The notes: a model not told the origin generated them from the letters alone. Shown: positions 46,938 through 56,116, counted from the stretch's first letter. The stretch: DNA of 64,000 nt from Dietzia sp. B32 (GCF_024732245.1 NZ_CP093845.1:3234272-3298271), one strand, 5' to 3'. Made by a program: numbers and translations.

Positions 46938-46975
46938 AGGGGCCGCACCCTCCACTCATGGGGAGTGCGGCCCCT
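46938..46975 (+). terminator. terminator hairpin of sdhCDAB
   Basis: Eleven-base arms AGGGGCCGCAC/GTGCGGCCCCT with a 16-nt loop, followed by a short TTC. The remaining 195 bp to dacB shows nothing recognisable. Confidence 0.65.
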
Positions 46976-47156
46976 TCGCCATGTGCCCGGTTCGCCGAGC
47001 TGTGGCCGACCCCGAGCAGCCCCATAGCGCACCACCCCGCAGATGCGCTGCGTCGTTGTACGCCGTCGGCTGACGGGACCGGGCACCGCCGCCCGCCAGC
47101 AGGCCCGGACGCCTCGTCGACCAGCGAGTCCGACCTGACCCGGCGTCGGCCGGACG

Positions 47157-47162
47157 TAGACT
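47157..47162 (+). promoter_or_regulatory. -10 hexamer TAGACT for the carboxypeptidase gene, predicted leaderless
   Basis: TAGACT ends 8 nt before the GTG at 47171, which carries no ribosome-binding sequence. Confidence 0.5.
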
Positions 47163-47170
47163 CGACACCC

Positions 47171-48568
47171 GTGACCAGCATCCGACGACGGCCCGCCCAG
47201 CGAGCGGCCGGTCTCGTGATCGCAGCCCTCGTCGCTCTGGCGCCGCTGGCACTTGCAGGTCCCGTCACGGCGGTGGAGCCCGCAGCGGACCTCCCGCTGA
47301 CCGAGCCGCCGCCGGCCGCGGTGTTGCCGTCGACCACGTCGCCCGAGTACTTCGACACCCCACGCGACCTCACCGGGTGCCCCTACCGCACCACGCCTCC
47401 CGCCCCCGTCGACGAGTCCGAGGTCCCGCTGCCCGGCCGGACGGCCCCGGCCCCTCCCCCGGTGCCCGACACTCCACCGGGTGGTGACGCACTCGCGGGC
47501 TGCGAGGTCGTGGCGCCCGACGGCTTCCGGATCCCGCAGGACGTCACCGCGAGCGCGTGGCTGCTCTCCGACCTGGACACCGGCGAGATCGTGGCCGCGA
47601 AGGACCCGCACGGCCGATACCGTCCGGCCAGCCTGATCAAGACGCTGCTCGCCGCTGTCGCCCTCGACGCGCTCGACGAGGACCGGATCGTCGAGGTCGC
47701 CGATGCGGACCTCGAGGGCGCCGAGGGCAGCCTCGTGGGTGTCGGTCCTGGGGGCGAGTACACCGTGGGGCGGCTCGTCAGCGGCCTGCTGATGGCCTCC
47801 GGCAATGATGCCGCCGTGGTGCTGGCGCACCAGATGGGCGGCATCGAGCGCACGCTCGCCGCGATGAACGCCCACGCCACCGCGCTGGGGGCGCGCAGCA
47901 CCCATGTCGCCACCGTGAACGGGCTCGACGGCCCGGGGATGATGTCCACGGCCTACGACATGTCGCTGATCTTCCGCGACGCGATGACCCGCCCCGCGTT
48001 CGCCGAGATCGTCGCCACGCAGTCCACCGGCTTCCCCGGGTACCCCGCCGGGGAGGGTGCGGAGCCACCGGATCCCGCGGCGGCCCCTGCGAACACCGGC
48101 CCGACTCTCCGTGCGGACGGCGTCATGATCAATCCCGGATTCGTGCTGGGCAACGACAATCAGCTGCTCTTCAACTACCCCGGTGCGATCGGTGGCAAGA
48201 CCGGCTTCACCGACGACGCCCGGCACACCTTCATCGGCGCGGCCGAGCGGGACGGGCGGAGGCTCGCGGTGGTCCTGCTCGACGGCACGCGCGTCCCCAG
48301 CTCGCCGTGGCAACAGGCGGCGGCACTTCTGGACGCGGGCTTCGCGGCGGGTGACGCGGACCCGGTCGGCGTACTCGAGGCCGGCCGACAGGACTCGACC
48401 GACGACGCGACCGAACACCTGGCGGGCGGGCTCGGCACGGTGGAAGGGCAGGAGGTGGCGACCGTCGGCGGCTCGGTGTTCGAGCGCTACGGCACCGTGC
48501 TGGCTCTGGGCGCGGCGGGACTCGTCGTGGTGGCCGGGGCGGCCCTCACGCTGCGGGCGCGAAACTGA
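47171..48568 (+). CDS. dacB: serine-type D-alanyl-D-alanine carboxypeptidase (DacB1-like PBP5 family)
   Basis: Trims the terminal D-Ala from peptidoglycan stem peptides outside the membrane. The 465-residue protein has a signal peptide (about 1-35), a long Pro/Ala-rich stalk to about 110, the catalytic tetrad SLIK with nucleophile Ser, SGN, and KTG, in the expected order and spacing, and a C-terminal membrane helix (about 440-460) with a short basic tail. GTG at 47171. The stalk is unusually long before the catalytic domain. Synteny suggests the Rv3330 equivalent. Confidence 0.93.
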   Translation: MTSIRRRPAQRAAGLVIAALVALAPLALAGPVTAVEPAADLPLTEPPPAAVLPSTTSPEYFDTPRDLTGCPYRTTPPAPVDESEVPLPGRTAPAPPPVPDTPPGGDALAGCEVVAPDGFRIPQDVTASAWLLSDLDTGEIVAAKDPHGRYRPASLIKTLLAAVALDALDEDRIVEVADADLEGAEGSLVGVGPGGEYTVGRLVSGLLMASGNDAAVVLAHQMGGIERTLAAMNAHATALGARSTHVATVNGLDGPGMMSTAYDMSLIFRDAMTRPAFAEIVATQSTGFPGYPAGEGAEPPDPAAAPANTGPTLRADGVMINPGFVLGNDNQLLFNYPGAIGGKTGFTDDARHTFIGAAERDGRRLAVVLLDGTRVPSSPWQQAAALLDAGFAAGDADPVGVLEAGRQDSTDDATEHLAGGLGTVEGQEVATVGGSVFERYGTVLALGAAGLVVVAGAALTLRARN

Positions 48569-48599
48569 CCGGCGGGACCAGTCGCCGTCCCCCCGCCCC

Positions 48600-49199
48600 T
48601 CACGCTCCGGCTGCGGCTCCGGCCAGGATGACCCTCAACCGCCCGGAGCACTCGTCGACCGCGGTGCGGGGGTCGTGGCCGTCCGCCATCTCGATGAGAG
48701 CGCGGAGGAGCACGACGACGACGAGGTCGGCCGCGATGTCGATGGAGGCGCCGTCCGCTCCGGCGAGCGTCTCGAGCCGGCCCAGGCTGATCCCCAGCCG
48801 TCGGCGGGCGGAGTCGACGGCGGCCGCGAGGACCCGGTGGTCGGGGTGCCCGGTGTCGACCAGTCCGCGTGCGAGCATCGCCCAGGTCTGCGGATCCCTG
48901 GTGGCGGCGACCGAGGCGAGGCGGGGCCAGTCGTCGGCCGGGTCGCTGGTCGCTGGGGAGATCAGCTCGTCGATGAACGACCCGAGGGTGTCGGCCGCAC
49001 CGGACGCGAGTTCCGAGGCGAGGTCATCGACTGACTCGAAGTGCCGGTAGAAGGCCGTGGGAACGATGCCCGCCTCGCGCGCGAGCTCACGGACGACGAG
49101 CCCCGTGAAGCCGCGCGTGGCCACCCCGTTCCGGCCCGCCTCGACGATGAGTGCACGGGTGTGCCGTTTCTGTTCCGCGCGGGTCCTGGAGGTCGTCAC
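48600..49199 (-). CDS. TetR-family regulator, divergent from reductase-desaturase operon
   Basis: A 199-residue TetR repressor. The N-terminal HTH domain contains LVVRELAREAGIVPTAFYRHFESVDDL; the C-terminal half is an all-helical ligand domain with no recognisable specificity. The start is set at GTG 49199 because TAGGAT ends exactly 7 nt upstream; ATG 49208 is the alternative. It faces a ferredoxin reductase and an acyl desaturase, and a 22-bp dyad sits over their promoter. Likely role: adjust desaturation to an acyl-CoA or similar ligand (inference). Confidence 0.85.
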   Translation of the reverse strand: MTTSRTRAEQKRHTRALIVEAGRNGVATRGFTGLVVRELAREAGIVPTAFYRHFESVDDLASELASGAADTLGSFIDELISPATSDPADDWPRLASVAATRDPQTWAMLARGLVDTGHPDHRVLAAAVDSARRRLGISLGRLETLAGADGASIDIAADLVVVVLLRALIEMADGHDPRTAVDECSGRLRVILAGAAAGA

Positions 49200-49206
49200 A
49201 GTCGTC

Positions 49207-49212
49207 ATCCTA
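49207..49212 (-). promoter_or_regulatory. -10 hexamer TAGGAT for the TetR gene, predicted leaderless
   Basis: Minus-strand TAGGAT ends 7 nt before GTG 49199. If ATG 49208 were the start, the hexamer would overlap the codon, which is unlikely. Confidence 0.4.
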
Positions 49213-49282
49213 TCCCCGAGCAGCACTTACGGACGCCCATCACCCACCGACCGGGTGTAACCGCGGCCACAAACCGGCCCTC

Positions 49283-49312
49283 TTCCCATTTGAGAGAACA
49301 GCTGTACACTCA
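49283..49312 (+). promoter_or_regulatory. reductase-desaturase promoter with overlapping 22-bp operator dyad
   Basis: A -35-like TTCCCA (49283-49288) and a -10 TACACT (49305-49310) are 16 bp apart. A dyad of form TGAG-N3-ACAGCTGT-N3-CTCA (49291-49312) covers the spacer and -10. This is the size and placement expected for a TetR dimer blocking polymerase. Confidence 0.65.
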
Positions 49313-49455
49313 GAAACGTCCGGTGGTCGAACCGGACGGACGCGGATCCCGACACGCGACGGCACCGACCCGGTGCGAGGCGCGACGAACACCACCGAGT
49401 GACCGCGTCCGACGGCGTCCGACCACACCGACCCACATCCTCATCGGAGGTCCCC

Positions 49456-50574
49456 ATGACCGCTCCGCCCGTTCGCCGACTCTTCTCCCGCCGGCTCACC
49501 CGCACCCTGCTGACGCCCCACCCGGTCGAGCACTACGTCCGCTCCCTGGGCGTGGACTGGTCCGACGACCCCACCGGGGCGACCGTCGTGGCCGTCGACC
49601 GGCCGGTCCGCGACGTCACGGTCCTCACCCTGCGGCTACCCGCCGGGGTCGACCGGCCCGCACCCGGCGCCGCGCTCGAGATCGGGGTCGTGGTGGACGG
49701 CGTCGTCCACCGCCGCCACTACTCCCCCGTCGATCCCGCGTCCCGCCGTGACGGGCTGGCGACCATCGCCGTCCGCCGCCACCCCGACGGCGTGGTCTCG
49801 AACCACCTCTGGGACCGGGCCGAGCCCGGGATGCGGCTCCTGCTCGGCAACCCGGTGGGTGAGATGGCGCTGACCGAGGCCCGCCCGGCCGACGTGCTGC
49901 TCGTCAGTGGCGGCAGCGGCATCACCCCGATGCTGGCGATCGCCTCGACTCTCGCGGCAGACGGCCACTGCACCGGCACCGGCACCGGCACCGGCACCGC
50001 GCCCGGCCGCGTCGCGTGGCTCCACTACGTCCGTCGCGTGCAGGACGCCCCGTTCCGTGACCAGCTCCGCGACCTGGCCCGGGCCGGCGTGTCGGTCCGC
50101 GTGATCCCCACGGCCGAGGGGACGACCCCGGATGGTCTGGCCGGCCATCTCACCCCGGACCATCTCGAGGCGGCGGCACCCTGGCACCGGGACGCCGCGG
50201 TCTTCCTGTGCGGCCCCGAGCCCCTGGCCCGTGGCCTCGAGGAGGCCCTCGGTGCCGAGCGGTTCTCCGGCGTCCTGCGCGAGCGCTTCACCTCCGCGAC
50301 CGGGCCGGTGCCCGACGGCGACGGCGGCACCGTGACCCACCTGCGCAGCGGCGTCACCGCCCGGAACGAGGGCACCACCTTGCTCGAGGGTGCCGAGGCC
50401 GCCGGCCTGAGCCCCCAGCACGGCTGCCGGATGGGCATCTGCCACACCTGCACGGCCGTGCGCGTCTCCGGCGCCACCAGGGACCTGCGCACCGGCGAGA
50501 TTGACTCCACGCCCGACTGCCACGTCCAGATCTGCATCAACGCGCCCGTAGGCGACGTCGAGATCGAGCTCTAG
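49456..50574 (+). CDS. ferredoxin reductase with C-terminal [2Fe-2S] domain (desaturase electron donor)
   Basis: Transfers electrons from NADPH via flavin and iron-sulfur centre to the desaturase encoded next. The 372-residue protein has the flavin motif RHYSPVD (about 110), the nicotinamide-binding LLVSGGSGITPMLAIA, and a plant-type ferredoxin domain at the end with C-x4-C-x2-C (GCRMGICHTC) and a distal Cys. ATG at 49456 with CGGAGG. A CACCGG hexamer repeated about five times (49971-50000) inserts a Thr-Gly loop between domains. Resembles Rv3230c, partner of DesA3. Confidence 0.92.
   Translation: MTAPPVRRLFSRRLTRTLLTPHPVEHYVRSLGVDWSDDPTGATVVAVDRPVRDVTVLTLRLPAGVDRPAPGAALEIGVVVDGVVHRRHYSPVDPASRRDGLATIAVRRHPDGVVSNHLWDRAEPGMRLLLGNPVGEMALTEARPADVLLVSGGSGITPMLAIASTLAADGHCTGTGTGTGTAPGRVAWLHYVRRVQDAPFRDQLRDLARAGVSVRVIPTAEGTTPDGLAGHLTPDHLEAAAPWHRDAAVFLCGPEPLARGLEEALGAERFSGVLRERFTSATGPVPDGDGGTVTHLRSGVTARNEGTTLLEGAEAAGLSPQHGCRMGICHTCTAVRVSGATRDLRTGEIDSTPDCHVQICINAPVGDVEIEL
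49971..50000 (+). repeat. CACCGG hexanucleotide tandem repeat in the reductase gene
   Basis: Four exact units and one variant encode (Thr-Gly)n in a loop of the NAD-binding domain. Unit length keeps the frame on slippage. Confidence 0.75.
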
Positions 50575-50618
50575 ACCTGCCTCCCCACCCGCCCGGAACG
50601 ACCCGGAAGGACCCCGTC

Positions 50619-51818
50619 ATGACACTCCTGCAACTTCCCAGCCTCCGCCCGAAGAAGAAGTCGTCCACCGCGAAGGCCGCGAAGGCCGCGAAGGGCACCG
50701 GCCCGGACCCGATCGTGTTGTCGGCCGAATCCGTCGAGATCATCGGCCGCGAACTCGATGCCATCCGCGACCGCGTGGTGGCCGACCTCGGCACCGCCGA
50801 TCGCGACTACATCCTGCGCGTGGTCCGCACCCAGCGTCGCCTCGAGCTGGCCGGCCGCGGGCTCATGTTCCTCGGCTTCCTGCCCCCGGCCTGGCTGGCC
50901 GGCGTCGCGGCGCTGAGCGCGTCCAAGATCCTCGACAACATGGAGATCGGCCACAACGTCATGCACGGCCAGTACGACTGGATGCGCGACGACATGCTCC
51001 ACTCCTCGAGCTTCGAGTGGGACAACGTGTGCCCGTCCGACCAGTGGCGGCACTCGCACAACTACATGCACCACACGTACACCAACATCCTCGACCTCGA
51101 CCGCGACATCGGCTACGGCCTGCTGCGGATGGAGTACGAGCAGAAGTGGAACCCGCTACGTCTGGGCAACCCCTTGTACGCGTTCGCGCTGATGATGCTG
51201 TTCGAGTGGGGCGTGATGATGCACGACCTCGAGTACGACAACGTCCTCAAGGGCAAGCGCAAGTGGTCCGACGTCAAGGGGCTGCTGACCGGCTGGTGGA
51301 ACAAGGTCCGCGGCCAGGTGGCGAAGGACTACATCGTGCACCCTGCGCTGACGGGGCCGCTGTTCCCGCTGACGTTCGCCGGCAACCTCACCGCCAACCT
51401 CGTGCGCAACGTGTGGGCGTTCTCGGTGATCTTCTGCGGCCACTTCCCGTCCGGCGCCCAGGTGTTCACTCAGGAGGAGACGGCCGAGGAGACCCGCGGC
51501 GAGTGGTACGTCCGGCAGATGCTCGGTTCGGCCAACATCTCCGGGAGCCCGTTCATGCACCTGGCCACAGGAAACCTCTCGCACCAGATCGAGCACCACC
51601 TGTTCCCCGACCTGCCCGCACACCGCTACCCGGAGATCGCGGACGAGGTCCGCGCGATCTGCGAGGAGCACGGTCTGCCGTACACGACGGGCCCGTTGTG
51701 GAAGCAGGTCGCGAATGTGTGGTCCAAGATGTTCCGCCTCGCGCTGCCGCTGCCCCCCAAGGCGGAGGATGCACCGGCCGTCATCATCGAGCGCAGGAAG
51801 ACTCCCGTCGCCGCCTGA
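50619..51818 (+). CDS. desA3: membrane acyl-CoA (stearoyl-CoA) delta-9 desaturase, DesA3-like
   Basis: Di-iron membrane enzyme making oleate from stearoyl-CoA for membrane and mycolic lipid synthesis. The 399-residue protein has three histidine boxes: GHNVMHGQ, RHSHNYMHH and HQIEHHLFPDLP, plus hydrophobic stretches at about 80-105 and 190-260. The N-terminus is Lys/Ala-rich. ATG at 50619, 44 bp after the reductase gene and in the same operon. Assignment to the Rv3229c type rests on the boxes and reductase partner; the double-bond position is inferred. Confidence 0.92.
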   Translation: MTLLQLPSLRPKKKSSTAKAAKAAKGTGPDPIVLSAESVEIIGRELDAIRDRVVADLGTADRDYILRVVRTQRRLELAGRGLMFLGFLPPAWLAGVAALSASKILDNMEIGHNVMHGQYDWMRDDMLHSSSFEWDNVCPSDQWRHSHNYMHHTYTNILDLDRDIGYGLLRMEYEQKWNPLRLGNPLYAFALMMLFEWGVMMHDLEYDNVLKGKRKWSDVKGLLTGWWNKVRGQVAKDYIVHPALTGPLFPLTFAGNLTANLVRNVWAFSVIFCGHFPSGAQVFTQEETAEETRGEWYVRQMLGSANISGSPFMHLATGNLSHQIEHHLFPDLPAHRYPEIADEVRAICEEHGLPYTTGPLWKQVANVWSKMFRLALPLPPKAEDAPAVIIERRKTPVAA

Positions 51819-51863
51819 GCCGCGGGTACCGTCTAAGGGCATCACCGACGAAGGGAGCGGTCC

Positions 51864-52133
51864 ATGAGCGACTTCGAACGCAATAAGGACCAGGTCCAGG
51901 CAGGTGTCCAGGCGGGCGCGTCACTGGTGGGACGCATCGCGGTCATCATCACCGACGCGATCGGGTCGATCGCCAAAGAGGTCGGAGACTTCGTCACCGA
52001 GGGCATCGAGATGCGCGAGGCGGCCAAGATCTCCCGGCGCGAGGAACAGCAGCGCGGCGGTCGACCCGGCGGCGAGAAGGACTCCTGGCCGATCGATCTC
52101 GACGACATCGAGGACGGCGAACTCCAGGGATAA
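51864..52133 (+). CDS. small conserved hypothetical protein
   Basis: An 89-residue protein not assigned to a known family. A hydrophobic or amphipathic helix (about 12-48: AGASLVGRIAVIITDAIGSIAKEVGDFVTEG) is followed by a charged helix and an acidic tail (DLDDIEDGELQG). AAGGGAGCGG lies before the ATG at 51864. It sits 45 bp after the desaturase and may be co-transcribed; the helix could associate with membrane. Confidence 0.7.
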   Translation: MSDFERNKDQVQAGVQAGASLVGRIAVIITDAIGSIAKEVGDFVTEGIEMREAAKISRREEQQRGGRPGGEKDSWPIDLDDIEDGELQG

Positions 52134-52216
52134 CCGCCTCCCCGCGAGCCGGATTCGGGCGCCCGGGCCGTGGCCGGTGCCGTGTGGCGCCGGCCACGGT
52201 GGCAGGATCGTCGACC

Positions 52217-53221
52217 GTGACGATCATCGCCGCCGCGGACGGCTCCGCCCTCGGAAATCCCGGCCCCGCCGGCTGGGCCTGGTACATCGACGACTCCACG
52301 TGGCGTTGCGGCGGGTGGAAGCGCGGCACCAACAACCAGGGCGAGCTCACCGCCGTGCTGGACCTGTTGCGACAGACCGCGCACACCGACGAGCCGTTGC
52401 ACGTCCTGTGCGATTCGCAGTACGTCATCAACTCCATCACCAAGTGGATGGCGGGGTGGAAGCGCAAGGGCTGGAAGAAGGCCGACGGCAAGCCCGTGCT
52501 CAACGTCGGGGTGATGAAGGCCCTCGACGAGGCCATGCAGGACCGCACCGTGACGTTCGAGTGGGTCAAGGGCCATGCCGGTCACGACCTCAACGAGAAG
52601 GCCGACGTCCTGGCCAACGGCGCCGCCAAGGCGCACTCCGCGAAGAAGGAGCCCGAGCCCGGGCCCGGCTTCCCGGGCGCGCAGGATGTCGGTGCGGGTG
52701 AGGACCCGGCCGCTCCGCCCGCCGCGGGTGGCGCGGGTCAGCGGTCGGCGTCCGCATCGGGGTCGGCGTCCGCCCCGGCACGCGAGGGTAGGACGAGGAC
52801 GACGACGAGGGCCTCCTCGGCCGCCGAGCCCGATCTGTTCTCCCTCGACGACGACGCCGACGAGGCGCCGGGGCGGACGGACCTCGATCTGGTCGTGGAG
52901 CTCGAGAGATCGCTGCTCACTCAGACGGTGCGCGGAGACCGCGCACGGCTCGAGGCGCTGCTGGATCCCGAGTGGAGCCACGTGTGCGCCCGGGGCGAGG
53001 TGTGGTCCCGCGCGGACAGGCTCGCCGCGGCCGGAGCATCCGGTCCGTCGACGGTCGAGCCCACGATGGACCTCATCGAGGCCCGCCGGATCGGGGCGGA
53101 TTCGATCCTGCTGGTGTGGCGGGAGCGGTCGGGTGACGGCGCCACGCTGCGCAGTTCCGTCTGGGTCCGCTCCGGTGGTTCCTGGCGTCAGACGTTCCAG
53201 CAGGGGACGCCGGAGGCCTGA
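52217..53221 (+). CDS. rnhA: ribonuclease HI fused to an NTF2-like (DUF4440) domain
   Basis: Cleaves RNA in RNA-DNA hybrids. The 334-residue protein has an RNase H domain (1-140) with the DEDD metal residues Asp8, Glu43, Asp66 and Asp130 and the conserved His120 region (WVKGHAGH). A 75-residue low-complexity linker (Ser/Ala, Arg/Thr, acidic) follows, then a SnoaL/DUF4440 NTF2-like domain (about 222-334) beginning DLVVELERSLLTQTVRGDRARLEALLDPEW. GTG at 52217 is placed from RNase H homology; a CAGGAT -10 lies 8 nt before. The C-terminal domain is an unusual partner for RNase H. Confidence 0.88.
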   Translation: MTIIAAADGSALGNPGPAGWAWYIDDSTWRCGGWKRGTNNQGELTAVLDLLRQTAHTDEPLHVLCDSQYVINSITKWMAGWKRKGWKKADGKPVLNVGVMKALDEAMQDRTVTFEWVKGHAGHDLNEKADVLANGAAKAHSAKKEPEPGPGFPGAQDVGAGEDPAAPPAAGGAGQRSASASGSASAPAREGRTRTTTRASSAAEPDLFSLDDDADEAPGRTDLDLVVELERSLLTQTVRGDRARLEALLDPEWSHVCARGEVWSRADRLAAAGASGPSTVEPTMDLIEARRIGADSILLVWRERSGDGATLRSSVWVRSGGSWRQTFQQGTPEA

Positions 53222-53236
53222 GCCCCCTCCTGCCAC

Positions 53237-53280
53237 AGAGATGGTGCCCCTCACCGCGTCCGGTGAGGGGCACCATCTCT
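53237..53280. terminator. 20-bp perfect hairpin with tetraloop after rnhA
   Basis: Arms 53237-53256 and 53261-53280 are exactly complementary, with a CGTC loop. No T run follows. It can end rnhA on the plus strand and the putative small gene at 53297-53365 on the minus strand. Confidence 0.75.
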
Positions 53281-53296
53281 CGGCGCAGTTGCGCGC

Positions 53297-53365
53297 CTAC
53301 AGGCCACCGAGAAGCAAGTGGAGGAGATCGCCGACAATTCCGATCAGACCGGCAACTAGACCCAT
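53297..53365 (-). CDS. candidate 22-residue hydrophobic microprotein
   Basis: ATG-started frame encoding 22 residues with alternating Gly/Leu/Ile/Val (MGLVAGLIGIVGDLLHLLL then GGL). It could form one membrane or amphipathic helix with a single Asp and His. It lies in a 327-bp region of lower GC than its neighbours and is followed directly on its strand by the 20-bp hairpin, as a small transcription unit would be. No clear ribosome site is present. It may be chance; I know no family. Confidence 0.35.
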   Translation of the reverse strand: MGLVAGLIGIVGDLLHLLLGGL

Positions 53366-53548
53366 GAGTGTGACTGCTTGTCAGGTGGTGGGATACGACT
53401 GCTCGTCGGTTCTTCCTGTCCGATGAGCTGGGCCCGACTCTAAGGACGTAGTGTGACGCTGACGTTTCTGTCGTCGATCGAGATCGTGAACTCGGTCGCC
53501 AGCGAATTACTACACCTGACTAGATGTTTCTCAAGCTATCGTCGCTGG
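53366..53548. other. relatively AT-rich intergenic remainder before trpS
   Basis: Downstream side of trpS. Frames present here run antisense into trpS and lack codon bias. I see no repeat or RNA. The local drop in GC and the possible promoter of the microprotein (TTAGAG on the minus strand near 53435) are the only notable points. Confidence 0.4.
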
Positions 53549-54631
<1,083 letters not shown>

Positions 54632-54662
54632 TCACGCCCTCGCGCGGGCGGTCGCCGCGGCG

Positions 54663-55136
54663 TCAGCGGCCGGAGGGCGGCGCCATCTCCGGCGGAAAGC
54701 CTCCCGTGGCGATCGGTCCCCAGTCATCGATGGCCACGCGGATGAGGCACTTGCCCTGCCGCACCATCGCCGCCCGGTACTCGTCCCAGTCGTCGTGCTC
54801 CCCGGCGATGCTGCGGAAGTACTCCACCAGCGGCTCGACGGCCTCGGGCAGGTCGACGATCTCCGCGGTGCCGTCGAGGTGGACGTACGGGCCGTTGAAG
54901 TCATCGGAGAGCACGCACACGCTCACGGCCGGGTCGCGGCGGATGTTGGCCACCTTCGCCCGCTGCGGATAGGTGGCCACGACGAGTCTGCCCTCGGAGT
55001 CGACACCGCAGGTCACCGGCGAGGTCTGCAGACCGCCGGACGAGCGGCGCGTGATGAGGACGGCGCGGTGCCGGGGGCGGACGAAATCGTCGAGGCCGGC
55101 TCGATCGGGACGTTCGGCGGTCGCATACTTCGGCAT
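54663..55136 (-). CDS. PPOX-class split-barrel flavin/F420-dependent oxidoreductase
   Basis: A 157-residue FDOR-B type protein of the pyridoxamine-oxidase-like fold. Marks are HRAVLITRRSSGGLQTSPV, RLVVATYPQRAKVANIRRDPAVSVCVL and a C-terminal strand LIRVAIDDWGPI. Such proteins (Rv1155-like) bind F420 or FMN and reduce small ketones or biliverdin. The window also encodes FbiA-FbiB, so F420 is available. ATG at 55136 is supported by a TAACCT -10 exactly 7 nt upstream. Confidence 0.85.
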   Translation of the reverse strand: MPKYATAERPDRAGLDDFVRPRHRAVLITRRSSGGLQTSPVTCGVDSEGRLVVATYPQRAKVANIRRDPAVSVCVLSDDFNGPYVHLDGTAEIVDLPEAVEPLVEYFRSIAGEHDDWDEYRAAMVRQGKCLIRVAIDDWGPIATGGFPPEMAPPSGR

Positions 55137-55143
55137 GGTGCCG

Positions 55144-55149
55144 AGGTTA
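55144..55149 (-). promoter_or_regulatory. -10 hexamer TAACCT for the split-barrel gene, predicted leaderless
   Basis: Minus-strand TAACCT ends 7 nt before the ATG at 55136; no ribosome site. Confidence 0.5.
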
Positions 55150-55235
55150 CGGACCCGTCCCCCTCGCGGCATCCGCGAACGCGGGCCCGGACGCAGTGGT
55201 CGACCTCGTCGTCGTCGTCGCCTTCTCGCCCGTCC

Positions 55236-56081
55236 CTACTCGTAGACGACGGTGACCGGCGCATGGTCGGACCACCGTTGGTCGTAGGCGCCCGCCCGGT
55301 CGACGCGATCGGACACCGCCCGGTCGACGAGCCCGTCGGAGACGACGTGGTAATCGATGCGCCAGCCCGCGTCGTTGTCGAACGCCTTGCCTCGCTGACT
55401 CCACCACGAGTACGGGCCGATCTCGTCGGGGCGGCGATACCGCACGATGTCGGTCCACCCGCTGCCGTCGGCGAAGACGTCGGTCATCCACTCCCGCTCG
55501 TGCGGCAGGAAACCGGAACTCTTGTGGTTGCCCTTGTGGTTCTTCAGGTCGGCCTCACGGTGGGCGATGTTCCAGTCGCCACAGATGATCATCTCGTGAC
55601 CGTCGCGCCCCTTCAGGTGCCCGGCCCGCTCGGCGAGATACTCGCGGAAGGTCGCCAGGAACCGGTCCTTCTCGTCCTGCTTGGGCGTGTTGGCCGACCC
55701 GGACGGCAGATAGAGGCTGGCGACGGTGACGGTCTCACCGTCGACGGCCCCGGGGTAGACGGCCTCGATGTACCGGCCGGACTCGTCGAACTCCGGGTCC
55801 CCGTGGCCGATGCGGGTCTCCGACGGTTCGTGCCGGGACAGGATCGCCACGCCGGCCCGGCCCTTGAGCGAGGACGGCGCCCCCACGAGATGCCATCCGG
55901 CGTCGAGGGCGGGAGCGAGCGCCTTGCGGGTCTGGTCCTCGTCGGCGCGCACCTCCTGTAGTGCGACGACGTCCGCCCCGCTGCTCTCCAGCCAGGGCAG
56001 GAACCCGAGGTTGGTCTCCGACCGCTGCTTGACGGCGGCGCGGATCCCGTTGACGTTGACGGTGCTGACGGTGAGGCTCAC
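55236..56081 (-). CDS. xthA: exodeoxyribonuclease III / AP endonuclease
   Basis: Cleaves at abasic sites and removes 3-prime blocks in base-excision repair. The 281-residue EEP-superfamily protein has STVNVNGIRAA, the metal Glu in VVALQEVRADE, ICGDWNIAHREADLKN with catalytic Asp and Asn, and the final RIDYHVVSDGL and RWSDHAPVTV with the Asp-His pair. GTG at 56081, 7 nt after TAGCCT, so predicted leaderless. Divergent from the FAD-monooxygenase operon. Confidence 0.93.
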   Translation of the reverse strand: MSLTVSTVNVNGIRAAVKQRSETNLGFLPWLESSGADVVALQEVRADEDQTRKALAPALDAGWHLVGAPSSLKGRAGVAILSRHEPSETRIGHGDPEFDESGRYIEAVYPGAVDGETVTVASLYLPSGSANTPKQDEKDRFLATFREYLAERAGHLKGRDGHEMIICGDWNIAHREADLKNHKGNHKSSGFLPHEREWMTDVFADGSGWTDIVRYRRPDEIGPYSWWSQRGKAFDNDAGWRIDYHVVSDGLVDRAVSDRVDRAGAYDQRWSDHAPVTVVYE

Positions 56082-56088
56082 GGCCCAC

Positions 56089-56094
56089 AGGCTA
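56089..56094 (-). promoter_or_regulatory. -10 hexamer TAGCCT for xthA, predicted leaderless
   Basis: Minus-strand TAGCCT ends 7 nt before the xthA GTG. Confidence 0.5.
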
Positions 56095-56116
56095 CCGATC
56101 GCCGGGAACGTGACCG

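Noticed and set aside
49261-49455. Open frames in the promoter region of the reductase operon
   Set aside because: They lack ribosome sites, overlap the promoter and dyad, and give low-complexity Arg/Pro/Thr translations.
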